This document shows, piece by piece, positions 45,347 through 55,017 of a DNA stretch of 64,000 nucleotides. The notes under the pieces are model-generated. The model was not told the DNA's origin, ran no database searches, and was given only the letters and a program-made list of their open reading frames with translations. The DNA is from Thalassococcus halodurans (GTDB lineage: Bacteria > Pseudomonadota > Alphaproteobacteria > Rhodobacterales > Rhodobacteraceae): positions 434,001-498,000 of the forward strand of contig NZ_FNUZ01000003.1 of assembly GCF_900108225.1 (NCBI RefSeq), in the 5' to 3' direction. The number at the start of each line of letters is the position of its first letter. Within the stretch, counting starts at the first letter, position 1. The translations under genes were made by a program, and so were the position numbers.

Positions 45347-45973
45347 ATGTTCCGCATTATCAGCGCCCTTTTTATTGCATTGGCCCCCGCTTCAGCCGTT
45401 CAGGCCGACCAGATCATCGTAGCGGGTGGATGTTTTTGGTGCGTAGAGGCCGATTTCGAAAAGGTGACCGGAGTGTCGTCTGTCGTGTCAGGCTACACCG
45501 GTGGAGCAAAGGCAAACCCGAGCTACAAGGACGTTTCCGCTGATGGCTCTGGCCACTTTGAGGCCGTCAAAATCACCTATGATCCGAAAATCGTGTCACG
45601 CCGTACGCTGTACGATATGTTCCTGCGCTCCATCGATCCACTGGATGCCGGAGGCCAGTTTTGTGATCGTGGAGACAGCTATCGCACCGCGATATTTGTC
45701 AAAAACGATGCAGAAAAGGCCGATGCGATCGCGGCGTTGAAGGATGGCATGCAAGTCTTGGGACAGCAAATTGTGACACCCGTCCTATCCGCCAAACCGT
45801 TTTACAAGGCCGAGAAGTATCATCAGGACTACTACAAGAGTTCCGAAAAAACGCTGACACGGTTCGGGTACATCACCCGTTCTGACGCCTACAAAAAATA
45901 TCGTAGCGCCTGCGGACGTGATCAGCGGGTTAAACAGGTCTGGGGGTCAAACGCGGCCTTCACAGGCGGTTGA
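45347..45973 (+). CDS. msrA: Periplasmic peptide-methionine (S)-S-oxide reductase
   Basis: A 208-residue MsrA with the catalytic motif GGCFWCVE near residue 29 and conserved GYTGG and YHQDYY segments. It repairs methionine sulfoxide. A signal peptide (ALFIALAPASAVQA) indicates export, so it protects envelope proteins. The ATG at 45347 has AGGAGA 7 bases upstream. It sits just behind the EPS export operon but after a terminator, so it has its own transcript. Its 3' end overlaps the PfkB gene by 14 bases. Confidence 0.93.
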   Translation: MFRIISALFIALAPASAVQADQIIVAGGCFWCVEADFEKVTGVSSVVSGYTGGAKANPSYKDVSADGSGHFEAVKITYDPKIVSRRTLYDMFLRSIDPLDAGGQFCDRGDSYRTAIFVKNDAEKADAIAALKDGMQVLGQQIVTPVLSAKPFYKAEKYHQDYYKSSEKTLTRFGYITRSDAYKKYRSACGRDQRVKQVWGSNAAFTGG

Positions 45974-46841
45974 ACCGCGCGTCTTCGATGTCTTTCAAGT
46001 CAGGGATCACATCCGCCGTGCCTTGACGAGTAACCATGATAGCAGCGGCCTTTGTTGCCAGATCAAGCGATTGCCGCATGGAAAATCCACGGTCCAAACC
46101 GGCGACCAGATACCCCGTGAACGTGTCCCCAGCACCCGTCGTGTCCACAGGATCAACCTGAATGGCGGGCACGTCGATCTGTTCGCCCTTGTCGGTTTCG
46201 TACCAACGACACCCCTTTGAGCCCAGCGTCACAACGATGTCTTTGACCGGCAGGTTTTCGGGGCTTAGGCCTGTCGCCTCTTCCAACTGTGCTGCCTCGA
46301 CCTCGTTCAGAACCAGCATGTCGATCAGGGGCATAACATCCTGAACCGCGTCAGCATCAAAGGGCGCTGCGGCATAAATGATGCGCATTCCGCGCAAGGA
46401 CGCGGCCTCGGCTGCTTCGCGCTGTGCGTTGGTTTCGTTCTGGAACAGAAAGCTGTCTTCTGCAGTGGCCTGGGCCAACGCGCCTGAAATCTCTTCCGGG
46501 TCCAGACAGGTGTTTGCACCATGAAAGAGAAGAATGCTGTTCTCACCGTGATCGTCGACTGCAATCACTGCATGGCCGGATTCCCCTGAAACAGTGACAA
46601 TCTCGCGGGTATCGACGCCATATTCGGTTAGGCGATCAACCATCCAGTCACCACCATGCCCAACGGCGCCGATGTGGACCACCCGCGCAGCGGCGCGCGC
46701 AGCCGCGACGGACATATTCGAGCCCTTGCCACCCAGAAAACGGGTGAACGACGTCGATGCCAGCGTTTCACCGGGTTCGGGAAGGTGCGGCACACGGTAC
46801 ACCAGATCGGCGTTGATGGATCCGAGGTTGAAGACAGTCAT
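45960..46841 (-). CDS. PfkB/ribokinase-family sugar kinase
   Basis: A 293-residue kinase with the N-terminal LGSINADLVYRV and GGKGSNMSVAAARA motifs and the C-terminal catalytic signature DTTGAGDTFTGYL. This is the ribokinase branch of PfkB, which phosphorylates ribose or a related sugar. No transporter or regulator is adjacent, so the substrate is open. A perfect 12-bp hairpin directly before its ATG includes the only ribosome-site-like sequence. It is downstream of maeB on the same strand. Confidence 0.88.
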   Translation of the reverse strand: MTVFNLGSINADLVYRVPHLPEPGETLASTSFTRFLGGKGSNMSVAAARAAARVVHIGAVGHGGDWMVDRLTEYGVDTREIVTVSGESGHAVIAVDDHGENSILLFHGANTCLDPEEISGALAQATAEDSFLFQNETNAQREAAEAASLRGMRIIYAAAPFDADAVQDVMPLIDMLVLNEVEAAQLEEATGLSPENLPVKDIVVTLGSKGCRWYETDKGEQIDVPAIQVDPVDTTGAGDTFTGYLVAGLDRGFSMRQSLDLATKAAAIMVTRQGTADVIPDLKDIEDARFNRL

Positions 46842-46844
46842 GGA

Positions 46845-46873
46845 TTTGGTCCCGTAAAATCTACGGGACCAAA
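46845..46873 (-). promoter_or_regulatory. 12-bp perfect hairpin covering the pfkB-family ribosome site
   Basis: TTTGGTCCCGTA (46845-46856) and TACGGGACCAAA (46862-46873) are perfect complements around five bases. On the minus strand it follows maeB (stop at 46904) and ends 3 bases before the kinase ATG at 46841. The only ribosome-site-like bases, GGGA, are in the stem. There is no T-run, so a translational block or processing site is likelier than an intrinsic terminator. Confidence 0.5.
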
Positions 46874-46903
46874 GTGCATCACAATGTCAGGCAGTGCCAG
46901 CGA

Positions 46904-49159
46904 TTAACCGACTTTGCAGGCGGCCAGAATGGCCATGTTCAGGATGTCGTTCGCTGTTGCGCCTGTCGAACACAGCTGGATCGACTGCCCGACACCAGCA
47001 AGGATCGGACCGATCACGGTCGCGCCGGCCATTTCTTGCACCAGCTTAACGCTGATCGATGCGCTGTGGCGTGCGGGTACAACAAGAATGTTCGCCGGGC
47101 CAGTCAGACGCTGGAAGGGATAGGCCTCTTGCGCGCGAGAATTTAGCGCCACGTCGACGGTCATTTCCCCTTCGTATTCGAAATCAACGCCGCGACGGTC
47201 CAGCACGCTTGGGGCAAGGTGCATCTTTTCGGCGCGTTCAGACACCGGATACCCGAAGGTCGAGAACGATACGAACGCGACACGAGGTTCAAGACCTAGG
47301 TGGCGAGCAACGCCTGCAGCACGCTCTGCGATGTTTGCGAGATCTTCCTCGTTCGGCCATTCATGGACCAGCGTATCCGAGATCAGAACGATACGGCCTT
47401 TGTGCATCACGGCTGTTACACCTGCGGCACCCGTATCGGCATCCGCGTCAAACACACGGTTGATACGTGACATAACATGTGCGGATTTACGTGTAGCGCC
47501 CGTGACCAACGCATCGCCATGGCCGTGGGCCAGCATCAGGGACGAGAAGATGTGGCGATCGCGCGCTGCCATCCGGTGCACGTCGGATTTGTCGATGCCC
47601 TTACGCTGAAGGCGCGAATACAGAAGCTCTTTGTAGGAATCGAGGTGCTCAGTATTCGCCGCATTGACGACCTCGATCTCATTCACGGCATCGCCCAGAC
47701 CAGCTGCCTCAAGCTTTGCTTTCACGTCATCGACACGGCCAACAACCAAGGATTTACCGTAACCGGACCGCTGGTAGGACACGGCCGCCCGCAGAACACG
47801 CGGGTCGTCGCCTTCGGCAAAGATCATGCGGGCTTGGGCCGCGCGTGCTCGTGCGCTCAGACCCTGCAGGATCGAGGCCGTCGGATCGAGGCGCGTCTTT
47901 AGGTTCAGCTCGTAAGCGTCCATATCGATGATCGGACGACGCGCGGCACCGGTATCCATACCAGCCTTCGCAACTGCGGGTGGAATGCGATAGATCAGAC
48001 GGGGGTCAAACGGCGTCGGGATGATATAGTCGCGACCGAACTTCAGGGTTTTGCCATAAGCAACCGCAACCTCATCCGGCACGTCTTCGCGTGCCAGTTG
48101 GGCCAATGCATGGGCACAGGCAATCTTCATTTCGTCGTTGATGGCGCGCGCATGGATGTCCAGCGCACCGCGGAACAGATAGGGGAAGCCCAGAACGTTG
48201 TTTACCTGGTTCGGGTAGTCAGAACGGCCTGTAGCAACGATCGCGTCGGGGCGAACCTCGTGCGCTTCTTCCGGTGTGATTTCCGGATCGGGGTTGGCCA
48301 TCGCGAAGATAACGGGATTCGGGGCCATCGCCTCGACCATAGCCTGAGTCACCGCACCTTTGACCGAAACACCGAGGAAAACGTCCGCGCCTTTCATGGC
48401 CTCTTCTAGGGTACGCAGTTCAGTGGTGATGGCGTGGGCCGATTTCCACTGGTTCATACCTTCGGTACGGCCCTGATAAATCACGCCCTTCGTATCGCAA
48501 ACGATGCAGTTGTCGTGACGCGCGCCCATGCTTTTCAGCAATTCGATACAGGCAATCCCCGCAGCGCCCGCACCGTTCAGAACGATCTTAACGTCTTCGA
48601 TCTTTTTGCCCGAGATATGCAGCGCGTTCAGCAGGCCCGCTGCACAGATAACCGCAGTGCCGTGCTGGTCATCGTGGAAGACAGGAATGTCCATCTCTTC
48701 CTTTAGGCGCTGTTCGATGATGAAGCATTCCGGCGCTTTGATGTCTTCAAGGTTGATTCCACCAAACGTCGGGCCCATCAGCTTAACCGCTTTGCAGAAT
48801 TCGTCCGGATCTTCAGTATCCAGTTCGATGTCGATCGAATTCACATCGGCAAAGCGTTTGAACAGAACCGACTTACCTTCCATCACTGGCTTGCCGCCCA
48901 GCGCACCCAGATTGCCAAGGCCAAGAACCGCTGTGCCGTTGGAAATGACCGCAACAAGGTTGCCCTTGTTTGTATAATCATAAGCCAATTCAGGGTTTTG
49001 CGCGATTTCTTCGCATGGAACAGCCACACCCGGCGAATAGGCCAGCGACAAATCCCGCTGGGTTGTCATGGGTACGGTCGCTTGCACCTCCCACTTGCCG
49101 GGGGTCGGCTCTAGGTGGAAATTAAGCGCTTCTTCGCGGGTCAGTTTTGATTTCGACAT
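46904..49159 (-). CDS. maeB: NADP-dependent malic enzyme with phosphotransacetylase-like domain
   Basis: A 751-residue bifunctional-looking malic enzyme. The N-terminal malic domain (about 1-430) has PVFHDDQHGTAVI and the NADP-binding GAGAAGIACIELL. The C-terminal domain (about 440-751) resembles phosphotransacetylase (MIFAEGDDPRVLRAA); in MaeB this part is regulatory, sensing acetyl-CoA, rather than catalytic. It oxidatively decarboxylates malate to pyruvate with NADPH. Length is right for the family. It is divergent from mutS. Confidence 0.95.
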   Translation of the reverse strand: MSKSKLTREEALNFHLEPTPGKWEVQATVPMTTQRDLSLAYSPGVAVPCEEIAQNPELAYDYTNKGNLVAVISNGTAVLGLGNLGALGGKPVMEGKSVLFKRFADVNSIDIELDTEDPDEFCKAVKLMGPTFGGINLEDIKAPECFIIEQRLKEEMDIPVFHDDQHGTAVICAAGLLNALHISGKKIEDVKIVLNGAGAAGIACIELLKSMGARHDNCIVCDTKGVIYQGRTEGMNQWKSAHAITTELRTLEEAMKGADVFLGVSVKGAVTQAMVEAMAPNPVIFAMANPDPEITPEEAHEVRPDAIVATGRSDYPNQVNNVLGFPYLFRGALDIHARAINDEMKIACAHALAQLAREDVPDEVAVAYGKTLKFGRDYIIPTPFDPRLIYRIPPAVAKAGMDTGAARRPIIDMDAYELNLKTRLDPTASILQGLSARARAAQARMIFAEGDDPRVLRAAVSYQRSGYGKSLVVGRVDDVKAKLEAAGLGDAVNEIEVVNAANTEHLDSYKELLYSRLQRKGIDKSDVHRMAARDRHIFSSLMLAHGHGDALVTGATRKSAHVMSRINRVFDADADTGAAGVTAVMHKGRIVLISDTLVHEWPNEEDLANIAERAAGVARHLGLEPRVAFVSFSTFGYPVSERAEKMHLAPSVLDRRGVDFEYEGEMTVDVALNSRAQEAYPFQRLTGPANILVVPARHSASISVKLVQEMAGATVIGPILAGVGQSIQLCSTGATANDILNMAILAACKVG

Positions 49160-49183
49160 GGCACTCTGGTTTTTTGCTGGAAA

Positions 49184-49200
49184 TTCGGGTTTTACCCGAA
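49184..49200. repeat. 7-bp inverted repeat between maeB and mutS
   Basis: TTCGGGT (49184-49190) and ACCCGAA (49194-49200) are perfect complements around TTT in the 86-base divergent gap. It is a possible operator or a small hairpin in the maeB leader. Confidence 0.35.
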
Positions 49201-49245
49201 GTTTGGCCGCCTTAATGTCATGCCAAATCCTCTGGGGGAAGGCTC

Positions 49246-51903
49246 GTGAGCGCTAACACTACTGCTGTCACGCCAATGATGGCGCAATATCTTGAAATAA
49301 AACAACAATATCCTGATGCTTTGTTGTTTTATCGCATGGGTGATTTTTACGAGCTGTTCTTCGACGATGCAGCGGCCGCTGCAGAGGCGCTTGATATCGC
49401 TCTGACAAAGCGCGGAAAGCACAACGGAGATGACATCCCGATGTGCGGCGTTCCAGTGCATGCCGCCGAAGGATATTTGCTGACGCTGATCCGGAAGGGA
49501 TTTCGCGTTGCCGTTTGTGAACAAATGGAAAGCCCCGCAGAGGCGAAAAAACGCGGCTCAAAGTCTGTTGTGAAGCGCGATGTGGTGCGTCTGGTCACAC
49601 CTGGCACATTGACCGAAGAAAGCCTGCTAGAGGCACGGCGCCACAATTATCTAGCGGCCATCAGCAACGTGCGCGGCGCTTGGGCAATTGCGTACACGGA
49701 TATTTCCACAGGGGCGTTTCATGCGTTGTCACTGCCGCAGGCCCGTGTCGGATCCGAACTCGCTCGGTTAGCGCCTTCTGAAGTTTTGATTTCCGAAAGT
49801 ATGGATGAAGGCTTCGCCACGGTTCTGGATGATATCGGCGTGGTTCCGACATTCCTTGGTCGGGCGTCATTCGACTCTACTTCGGCGGAAAAGCGGCTTT
49901 GTGACGTATTTGGTGTCGCCTCGTCCGATGCATTTGGGAACTTCGAACGTACTGAGCTTTCCGCGCTTGGTGCCGTTGTCGATTACCTTGAGATTACGCA
50001 AAAGGGGAACCTTCCCTTGCTGCAACCGCCGCGTCAGGAAAACGTGTCGCGTCTTTTGCAGATCGACAATGCCACACGCAAAAACCTTGAACTGACGCAA
50101 TCCATGCAAGGGGGTCGCGCGGGTTCTTTGCTGTCTGTCATTGACCGCACGGTCACTGCTGCGGGCGCGCGCTTGCTCGAACGCCGCCTGTCTTCGCCAT
50201 CCCGCGATTTGGATACGATTCACCAAAGGCAAGACGGCGTTAGTTGGGCGGTTGAGGCCGCTGACCTTTCTGAAAGGCTGATCTCGGCTTTAAAGAAAGT
50301 GCCCGACATCGACCGCGCGCTGTCGCGATTGGGTCTGGATCGAGGTGGACCCCGTGACCTGGCCGCCGTGCGCAATTCGCTTGGCCAAGCCGAGGAAATC
50401 GCTGCGCTGGTAGAATGTAGCGACCTGCCCGAGTTGTTGCAGAACGCCCGCGCCGCTTTGGTCGGCCATGACGATCTGAGCAGTCTGCTTGATAACGCAC
50501 TTGTCGCAGAACCGCCGTTGCTAGCCCGTGACGGTGGATTTATTGCCGAAGGCTACGATGCCGAGTTGGACGAAGTTCGCACACTGCGCGACGAGGGTCG
50601 TGGCGTGATTGCGCGCCTTCAGTCGGAATATGCAGAAAAAGCCGGCGTATCGTCGCTCAAGATCAAGCACAACAACGTGCTCGGCTACTTCATCGAAACC
50701 ACCGCGCTCCACGCCGAAAAGATGATGTCTGCACCGCTGTCAGAAACTTTCATTCATCGGCAAACCACAGCCAATCAGGTGCGCTTTACAACCGTTGAAC
50801 TGTCAGAGCTTGAGACCAAAATTCTGAACGCTGGCGGACGCGCGATCGAGATTGAAAAAGCCCATTTTCAGGCGCTACAGAGCCGAATTACCGAAAACGC
50901 ACCCGCCCTGACCCAGCTTTCCCTGGCACTGGCCGAGTTCGATGTCGCAACGGCCATGGCCAAACTCGCGAAATCGGAAGACTGGGTGAAACCGACGGTT
51001 GATGACAGCCGCGCGTTTCACGTGGAACAGGGGCGCCATCCTGTTGTGGAACATGCCCTGCGAAATGCCGGTGGCGCCCCATTCATTGCTAATGACTGCG
51101 AACTGTCGCCCAATGCCGACGGCCCAGCGCTACAATTGCTGACCGGTCCGAACATGGCGGGTAAGTCGACCTACCTCCGACAAAACGCGCTGATCGCCAT
51201 TCTGGCACAGATGGGGGCTTATATTCCCGCCAAGGCGGCCCATATCGGCCTTGTCGGACAAATCTTTAGCCGCGTTGGTGCGTCAGACGATTTGGCGAAA
51301 GGGCGTTCGACCTTCATGGTGGAAATGGTCGAAACTGCCGCCATTCTGAACCAGTCGGATGATCGAGCGTTGGTCATTCTGGATGAAATCGGCCGAGGCA
51401 CAGCGACCTATGACGGCCTGTCCATTGCGTGGGCAACGCTAGAGCATCTGGCCGAGGTCAATCGCGTGCGCGGGTTGTTCGCAACGCACTATCACGAAAT
51501 GACCGCCCTTGCCGACAAACTGCCCGGCGTGTCCAACGCCACGGTCACTGTGAAAGAATGGGAAGGTGAGGTCATCTTCCTGCACGAAGTGCGTGCCGGT
51601 GCAGCCGACCGGTCCTATGGTGTGCAGGTGGCGCAACTGGCTGGTCTGCCGAAAGCGGTGATTTCCCGCGCGAAGTCTGTGCTAGAGTCGCTTGAGCAAG
51701 GCGAACGCGAAAAGACGTCCCCTGCCCGTTTGATCGACGACCTGCCTTTGTTCTCTGTTGTGACTGAGACTGTAAAACAGGAGACTGTTGCCGCCAAACC
51801 TTCTGCAGCTGAAGAGCGGTTAAAGGAAATTGTGCCTGACGATCTGACGCCGCGCGAGGCGCTACAAATTTTGTATGAACTTCGCGAACTGGCGAACGGA
51901 TAA
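49246..51903 (+). CDS. mutS: DNA mismatch repair protein MutS
   Basis: An 885-residue mismatch-recognition ATPase. The N-terminal mismatch-binding motif is FYELF near residue 36, the Walker A is GPNMAGKSTYLR near residue 637, and the signature DEIGRGTATYDG follows. It starts at GTG with GGGGGAAGG upstream and ends in a hairpin shared with grpE. Length and domains are complete. Confidence 0.97.
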   Translation: MSANTTAVTPMMAQYLEIKQQYPDALLFYRMGDFYELFFDDAAAAAEALDIALTKRGKHNGDDIPMCGVPVHAAEGYLLTLIRKGFRVAVCEQMESPAEAKKRGSKSVVKRDVVRLVTPGTLTEESLLEARRHNYLAAISNVRGAWAIAYTDISTGAFHALSLPQARVGSELARLAPSEVLISESMDEGFATVLDDIGVVPTFLGRASFDSTSAEKRLCDVFGVASSDAFGNFERTELSALGAVVDYLEITQKGNLPLLQPPRQENVSRLLQIDNATRKNLELTQSMQGGRAGSLLSVIDRTVTAAGARLLERRLSSPSRDLDTIHQRQDGVSWAVEAADLSERLISALKKVPDIDRALSRLGLDRGGPRDLAAVRNSLGQAEEIAALVECSDLPELLQNARAALVGHDDLSSLLDNALVAEPPLLARDGGFIAEGYDAELDEVRTLRDEGRGVIARLQSEYAEKAGVSSLKIKHNNVLGYFIETTALHAEKMMSAPLSETFIHRQTTANQVRFTTVELSELETKILNAGGRAIEIEKAHFQALQSRITENAPALTQLSLALAEFDVATAMAKLAKSEDWVKPTVDDSRAFHVEQGRHPVVEHALRNAGGAPFIANDCELSPNADGPALQLLTGPNMAGKSTYLRQNALIAILAQMGAYIPAKAAHIGLVGQIFSRVGASDDLAKGRSTFMVEMVETAAILNQSDDRALVILDEIGRGTATYDGLSIAWATLEHLAEVNRVRGLFATHYHEMTALADKLPGVSNATVTVKEWEGEVIFLHEVRAGAADRSYGVQVAQLAGLPKAVISRAKSVLESLEQGEREKTSPARLIDDLPLFSVVTETVKQETVAAKPSAAEERLKEIVPDDLTPREALQILYELRELANG

Positions 51904-51928
51904 AAAAGGCGGCCAGTGGCCGCCTTTT
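51904..51928. terminator. Bidirectional terminator of mutS and grpE
   Basis: AAAAGGCGGC (51904-51913) and GCCGCCTTTT (51919-51928) are perfect arms around CAGTG. It has A/T flanks on both sides, so it serves mutS on the plus strand and grpE on the minus strand. Confidence 0.88.
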
Positions 51929-51933
51929 CCATT

Positions 51934-52506
51934 TTAGCTTGCTGGCATCGAACTGACGCCGACTTGCGCGGGGCGCAGCAGGCGGTCGTACAGCATAAAC
52001 CCTTCGGCAGAGACCTGAATGATCTCGCCCGCTTTGGTGCCCGGCACGGGCGCTTCGAACATCGCCTCGTGGTGCGTCGGATCGAATTTGTCGCCAACTT
52101 CCGGCGCGATTTTTTCGATGCCGTGCTTTTTGAAGACGTTCAGAAGTTCGCGCAGCGTAAGCTCGATCCCCTCAACCAATGCATCAGACGCAGGCGTCTG
52201 TTCTTCTTTTGCAGCCATCAGCGCGCGGCTTAGGTTGTCGTAGACAGACAGAATATCGCGGCTCATGCGTGTCGAGCCGTATTGCTCGGCTTCGCGGCGA
52301 TCCTTGTCTGCGCGCTTCCGTGCGTTTTCGGCATCGGCCAAAGCACGCATGAAACGGTCTTTGTATTCGTCGCGCTCTGCTTCCAGCTCTTCGATGCGCG
52401 CTTCGGGGGAGTCCGCGTATTCTGCGTCTGCCTCTTCCTGCGCTGTCGCTTCAGCTTCGAGATCGTCGATATCATCGAGGAATTCGTCGTTCGTCGAGTT
52501 TGCCAT
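51934..52506 (-). CDS. grpE: GrpE, nucleotide exchange factor of DnaK
   Basis: A 190-residue GrpE. A charged acidic N-terminus leads to a long coiled coil (RIEELEAERDEYKDRFMRA) and the C-terminal beta domain (MFEAPVPG, GYMLYDRLLRPAQV-like). It releases ADP from DnaK. The start at 52506 has GAGG 6 bases upstream; an ATG at 52512 sits directly against that site. It follows hrcA by 9 bases. Confidence 0.96.
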   Translation of the reverse strand: MANSTNDEFLDDIDDLEAEATAQEEADAEYADSPEARIEELEAERDEYKDRFMRALADAENARKRADKDRREAEQYGSTRMSRDILSVYDNLSRALMAAKEEQTPASDALVEGIELTLRELLNVFKKHGIEKIAPEVGDKFDPTHHEAMFEAPVPGTKAGEIIQVSAEGFMLYDRLLRPAQVGVSSMPAS

Positions 52507-52515
52507 GTTCATCCT

Positions 52516-53580
52516 CTATCTCCGGTCGGAGAGGAGCCTTCCGACCAACTGTGCGGTGTAATCCACGATCGGAACAATCCGGCCGTAGTTCAGGCGTGTC
52601 GGACCAATGACCCCGACCGCGCCAATAATCTTTCGGTCAGCGTTCATATAAGGAGACACGACCAGAGAGGAACCCGATAAAGAAAAAAGTTTGTTCTCAG
52701 AGCCGATAAAAATGCGCACACCGTCGCCATCTTCGGTCAATTGCAGGAATTCGGCGATGTCCCGCTTACGTTCAAGGTCGTCAAACAGTACGCGGATGCG
52801 ATCAATCTCTTGTTCTTGGCCGTCCTGCCCCAAAAGATTCGACCTGCCCCGAACGATCAAACGTTCGGCCTGATCGTCATCGTCAGCCCACACTGCCAGC
52901 CCGCTTTGAACCAGATCATGGGCAAGCCCGTCGATCTGCCGCCGCTTCGCTTCAATCTGGCCTTTCAGATCGCGCTGGATTTCCGTCAGGGTTTTGCCCT
53001 CGGCCAGCGCGTTCAGAAAATTCGCAGCCTCGCGCATAGAGCTTGGCGTCTGCCCCGGAGGCGGAACAAATATGCGGTTTTCGACGTGTCCATCAGAGAA
53101 AACCAGAACCACCAAAGCCCTGTCGTGGGCAAGGCTGACGAACTCAATATGCTTGATCGCCGCTTCGTGCTTCGGTGTCAAAACCAGTGACGCGCCCTGC
53201 GTAACGCCCGACAAAGCGGAACCCACGCGATCCATGATGTCGCCGACGTCGTTCGCTTCTTTGCCCAACGTCGCGTCGATCTTTTCGCGGTCGTTGTCGT
53301 CCAGATGCTGAACCTCAAGCAGGCCATCGACAAACATCCGCAGCCCCGCCTGCGTCGGGATACGCCCCGCGCTGGTGTGGGGGCTGTCCAGTAGGCCCAG
53401 AAACTCCAGATCCTGCATGACGTTCCGGATGGTCGCGGCAGAGATTTTCTCGGACAGGGTACGTGTGAGCGTCCGTGAACCTATCGGCTCTCCGGTTTGT
53501 AGATACCCCTCAACGACCTGGCGAAATACCTCGCGCGAGCGGTCGTTCATCTGGTTCAGAATGGAAGTTCCGTCATTCAT
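52516..53580 (-). CDS. hrcA: HrcA, heat-shock transcriptional repressor
   Basis: A 354-residue repressor of groESL-type operons that binds the CIRCE element. The N-terminal winged helix (VEGYLQTGEPIGSRTL, SAATIRNVMQDLE) and the later GAF-like and dimerisation parts are clear. No CIRCE element is visible in its own upstream region. It is cotranscribed with grpE. Confidence 0.96.
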   Translation of the reverse strand: MNDGTSILNQMNDRSREVFRQVVEGYLQTGEPIGSRTLTRTLSEKISAATIRNVMQDLEFLGLLDSPHTSAGRIPTQAGLRMFVDGLLEVQHLDDNDREKIDATLGKEANDVGDIMDRVGSALSGVTQGASLVLTPKHEAAIKHIEFVSLAHDRALVVLVFSDGHVENRIFVPPPGQTPSSMREAANFLNALAEGKTLTEIQRDLKGQIEAKRRQIDGLAHDLVQSGLAVWADDDDQAERLIVRGRSNLLGQDGQEQEIDRIRVLFDDLERKRDIAEFLQLTEDGDGVRIFIGSENKLFSLSGSSLVVSPYMNADRKIIGAVGVIGPTRLNYGRIVPIVDYTAQLVGRLLSDRR

Positions 53581-53601
53581 TGCTCAAACGCTCTTTCCTA
53601 A

Positions 53602-53631
53602 GCATTAAAGTCGGTTCCATCGAAAGGTCAA
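53602..53631 (-). promoter_or_regulatory. Candidate housekeeping promoter of hrcA-grpE
   Basis: On the minus strand TTGACC (53631-53626) and TAATGC (53607-53602) are spaced by 18 bases, 21 bases before the hrcA ATG. The -35 is good and the -10 moderate. Confidence 0.35.
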
Positions 53632-53692
53632 TCGGGGTTGCGTGACCTGTGCCTGCGGCTATATCCCCGAACCAACCCCTAAGGAGAATTTC

Positions 53693-54409
53693 ATGCGACC
53701 GTCCGGAAGACAACTAAACGAGATGCGCAGCGTTTCAATTGAAACAGATGTGACCAAGCACGCCGAAGGATCCTGCATGATCCGCATGGGCGACACCCAC
53801 GTTCTGTGCACCGCGACGATCGAAGACCGCGTTCCGCCGTTTATCAAAGGCTCTGGTTTGGGCTGGGTTACCGCCGAATACGGCATGCTGCCCCGTTCGA
53901 CATCCAGCCGTATGCGCCGTGAGGCCGCGACCGGTAAACAAGGCGGTCGTACCGTTGAAATTCAGCGCCTGATTGGTCGTTCCCTGCGCGCTGGCGTGGA
54001 CCGCGTTGCCATGGGTGAACGCCAGATCACAATCGACTGTGATGTTATTCAAGCCGATGGCGGGACACGTTGCGCATCTATCACTGGCGGTTGGGTTGCG
54101 CTGCGTTTGGCTGTGAATAAACTGATGAAGGCTGGCGATATCGTAACCGATCCGCTGATTTCGCCCGTCGCGGCGGTTAGCTGCGGTATCTACGCCGGCC
54201 AGCCGGTGCTTGATCTGGACTACCCAGAAGACAGCGAAGCGGGCGTTGATGGTAACTTCATCCTGCGTGCTGACGGCCAAATGATCGAAGTGCAGATGTC
54301 CGCAGAAGGTGCCACATTCTCGCGTGCTCAGATGAACGAACTGCTTGATCTGGCTGACAAGGGCATTGGCGAACTGGTCGAGGCACAACTGAAAGCCGTG
54401 GGTGCGTAA
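53693..54409 (+). CDS. rph: Ribonuclease PH
   Basis: A 238-residue phosphorolytic 3'-5' exoribonuclease that trims tRNA 3' ends. Family segments include [21 protein letters not shown] and the phosphate-binding [15 protein letters not shown]. The ATG at 53693 has AAGGAGAA upstream. It shares its last base with the rdgB start, so the pair is translationally coupled. It is divergent from hrcA. Confidence 0.97.
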   Translation: MRPSGRQLNEMRSVSIETDVTKHAEGSCMIRMGDTHVLCTATIEDRVPPFIKGSGLGWVTAEYGMLPRSTSSRMRREAATGKQGGRTVEIQRLIGRSLRAGVDRVAMGERQITIDCDVIQADGGTRCASITGGWVALRLAVNKLMKAGDIVTDPLISPVAAVSCGIYAGQPVLDLDYPEDSEAGVDGNFILRADGQMIEVQMSAEGATFSRAQMNELLDLADKGIGELVEAQLKAVGA

Positions 54410-55017
54410 TGCCTAAGTTTAGCGAAAAGCGTCTTCTTGTTGCGACCCACAATGCTGGCAAGCTTGAAGAGATGAAGGCGCTTTTCGCGCCCTTCGGTGT
54501 TGAGGTTGTGGGCGCGAAGGAAATGAACCTTCCCGAACCCGAAGAAACCGGCACCACATTTGTCGAAAACGCCCGCATCAAGGCGCACGCTGCCGCCAAG
54601 GCAACAGGCCTCCCTGCCCTGTCTGATGACAGCGGAATCGAGGTTGATGCATTGGACAAAGCGCCGGGCGTATATACGGCTGACTGGTCTGAAACGCCGA
54701 ATGGCCGCGACTTTGTAATGGCGATGACCAAAACCCATGATCTCTTGGTCGCTAAAGGCGCTCCTGAGCCGTGGACAGCGCGGTTTTGCTGTACTTTGGT
54801 CCTTGCTTGGCCCGATGGCCATGACGAGGTTTTCCCCGGTGTGATGGAGGGTAAGGTTGTCTGGCCAATGCGTGGCGATCAGGGTCACGGCTACGACCCG
54901 ATCTTTGTTCCCGAAGGCTATGACATCACGTTCGGCGAAATGGATCGTTGGGAAAAGAACGAGATCAGCCACCGTGCCGATGCGTTTCGCAAGCTGACAG
55001 GTGCCCTGTTTGATTGA
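54409..55017 (+). CDS. rdgB: XTP/dITP diphosphatase
   Basis: A 202-residue HAM1/RdgB-family pyrophosphatase removing deaminated purine nucleotides. It has [31 protein letters not shown] and the [12 protein letters not shown] segment. It follows rph with a TAATG overlap and precedes hemW with an 8-base overlap. Confidence 0.96.
   Translation: MPKFSEKRLLVATHNAGKLEEMKALFAPFGVEVVGAKEMNLPEPEETGTTFVENARIKAHAAAKATGLPALSDDSGIEVDALDKAPGVYTADWSETPNGRDFVMAMTKTHDLLVAKGAPEPWTARFCCTLVLAWPDGHDEVFPGVMEGKVVWPMRGDQGHGYDPIFVPEGYDITFGEMDRWEKNEISHRADAFRKLTGALFD

Noticed and set aside
51014-51029. Degenerate parS-like sequence in mutS (CGTTTCACGTGGAACA)
   Set aside because: Two mismatches to the consensus, and the bases encode the conserved MutS segment around FHVEQGRHP, which explains them.
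53581-53692. CIRCE element upstream of hrcA
   Set aside because: No TTAGCACTC-N9-GAGTGCTAA-like inverted repeat is present in the region.
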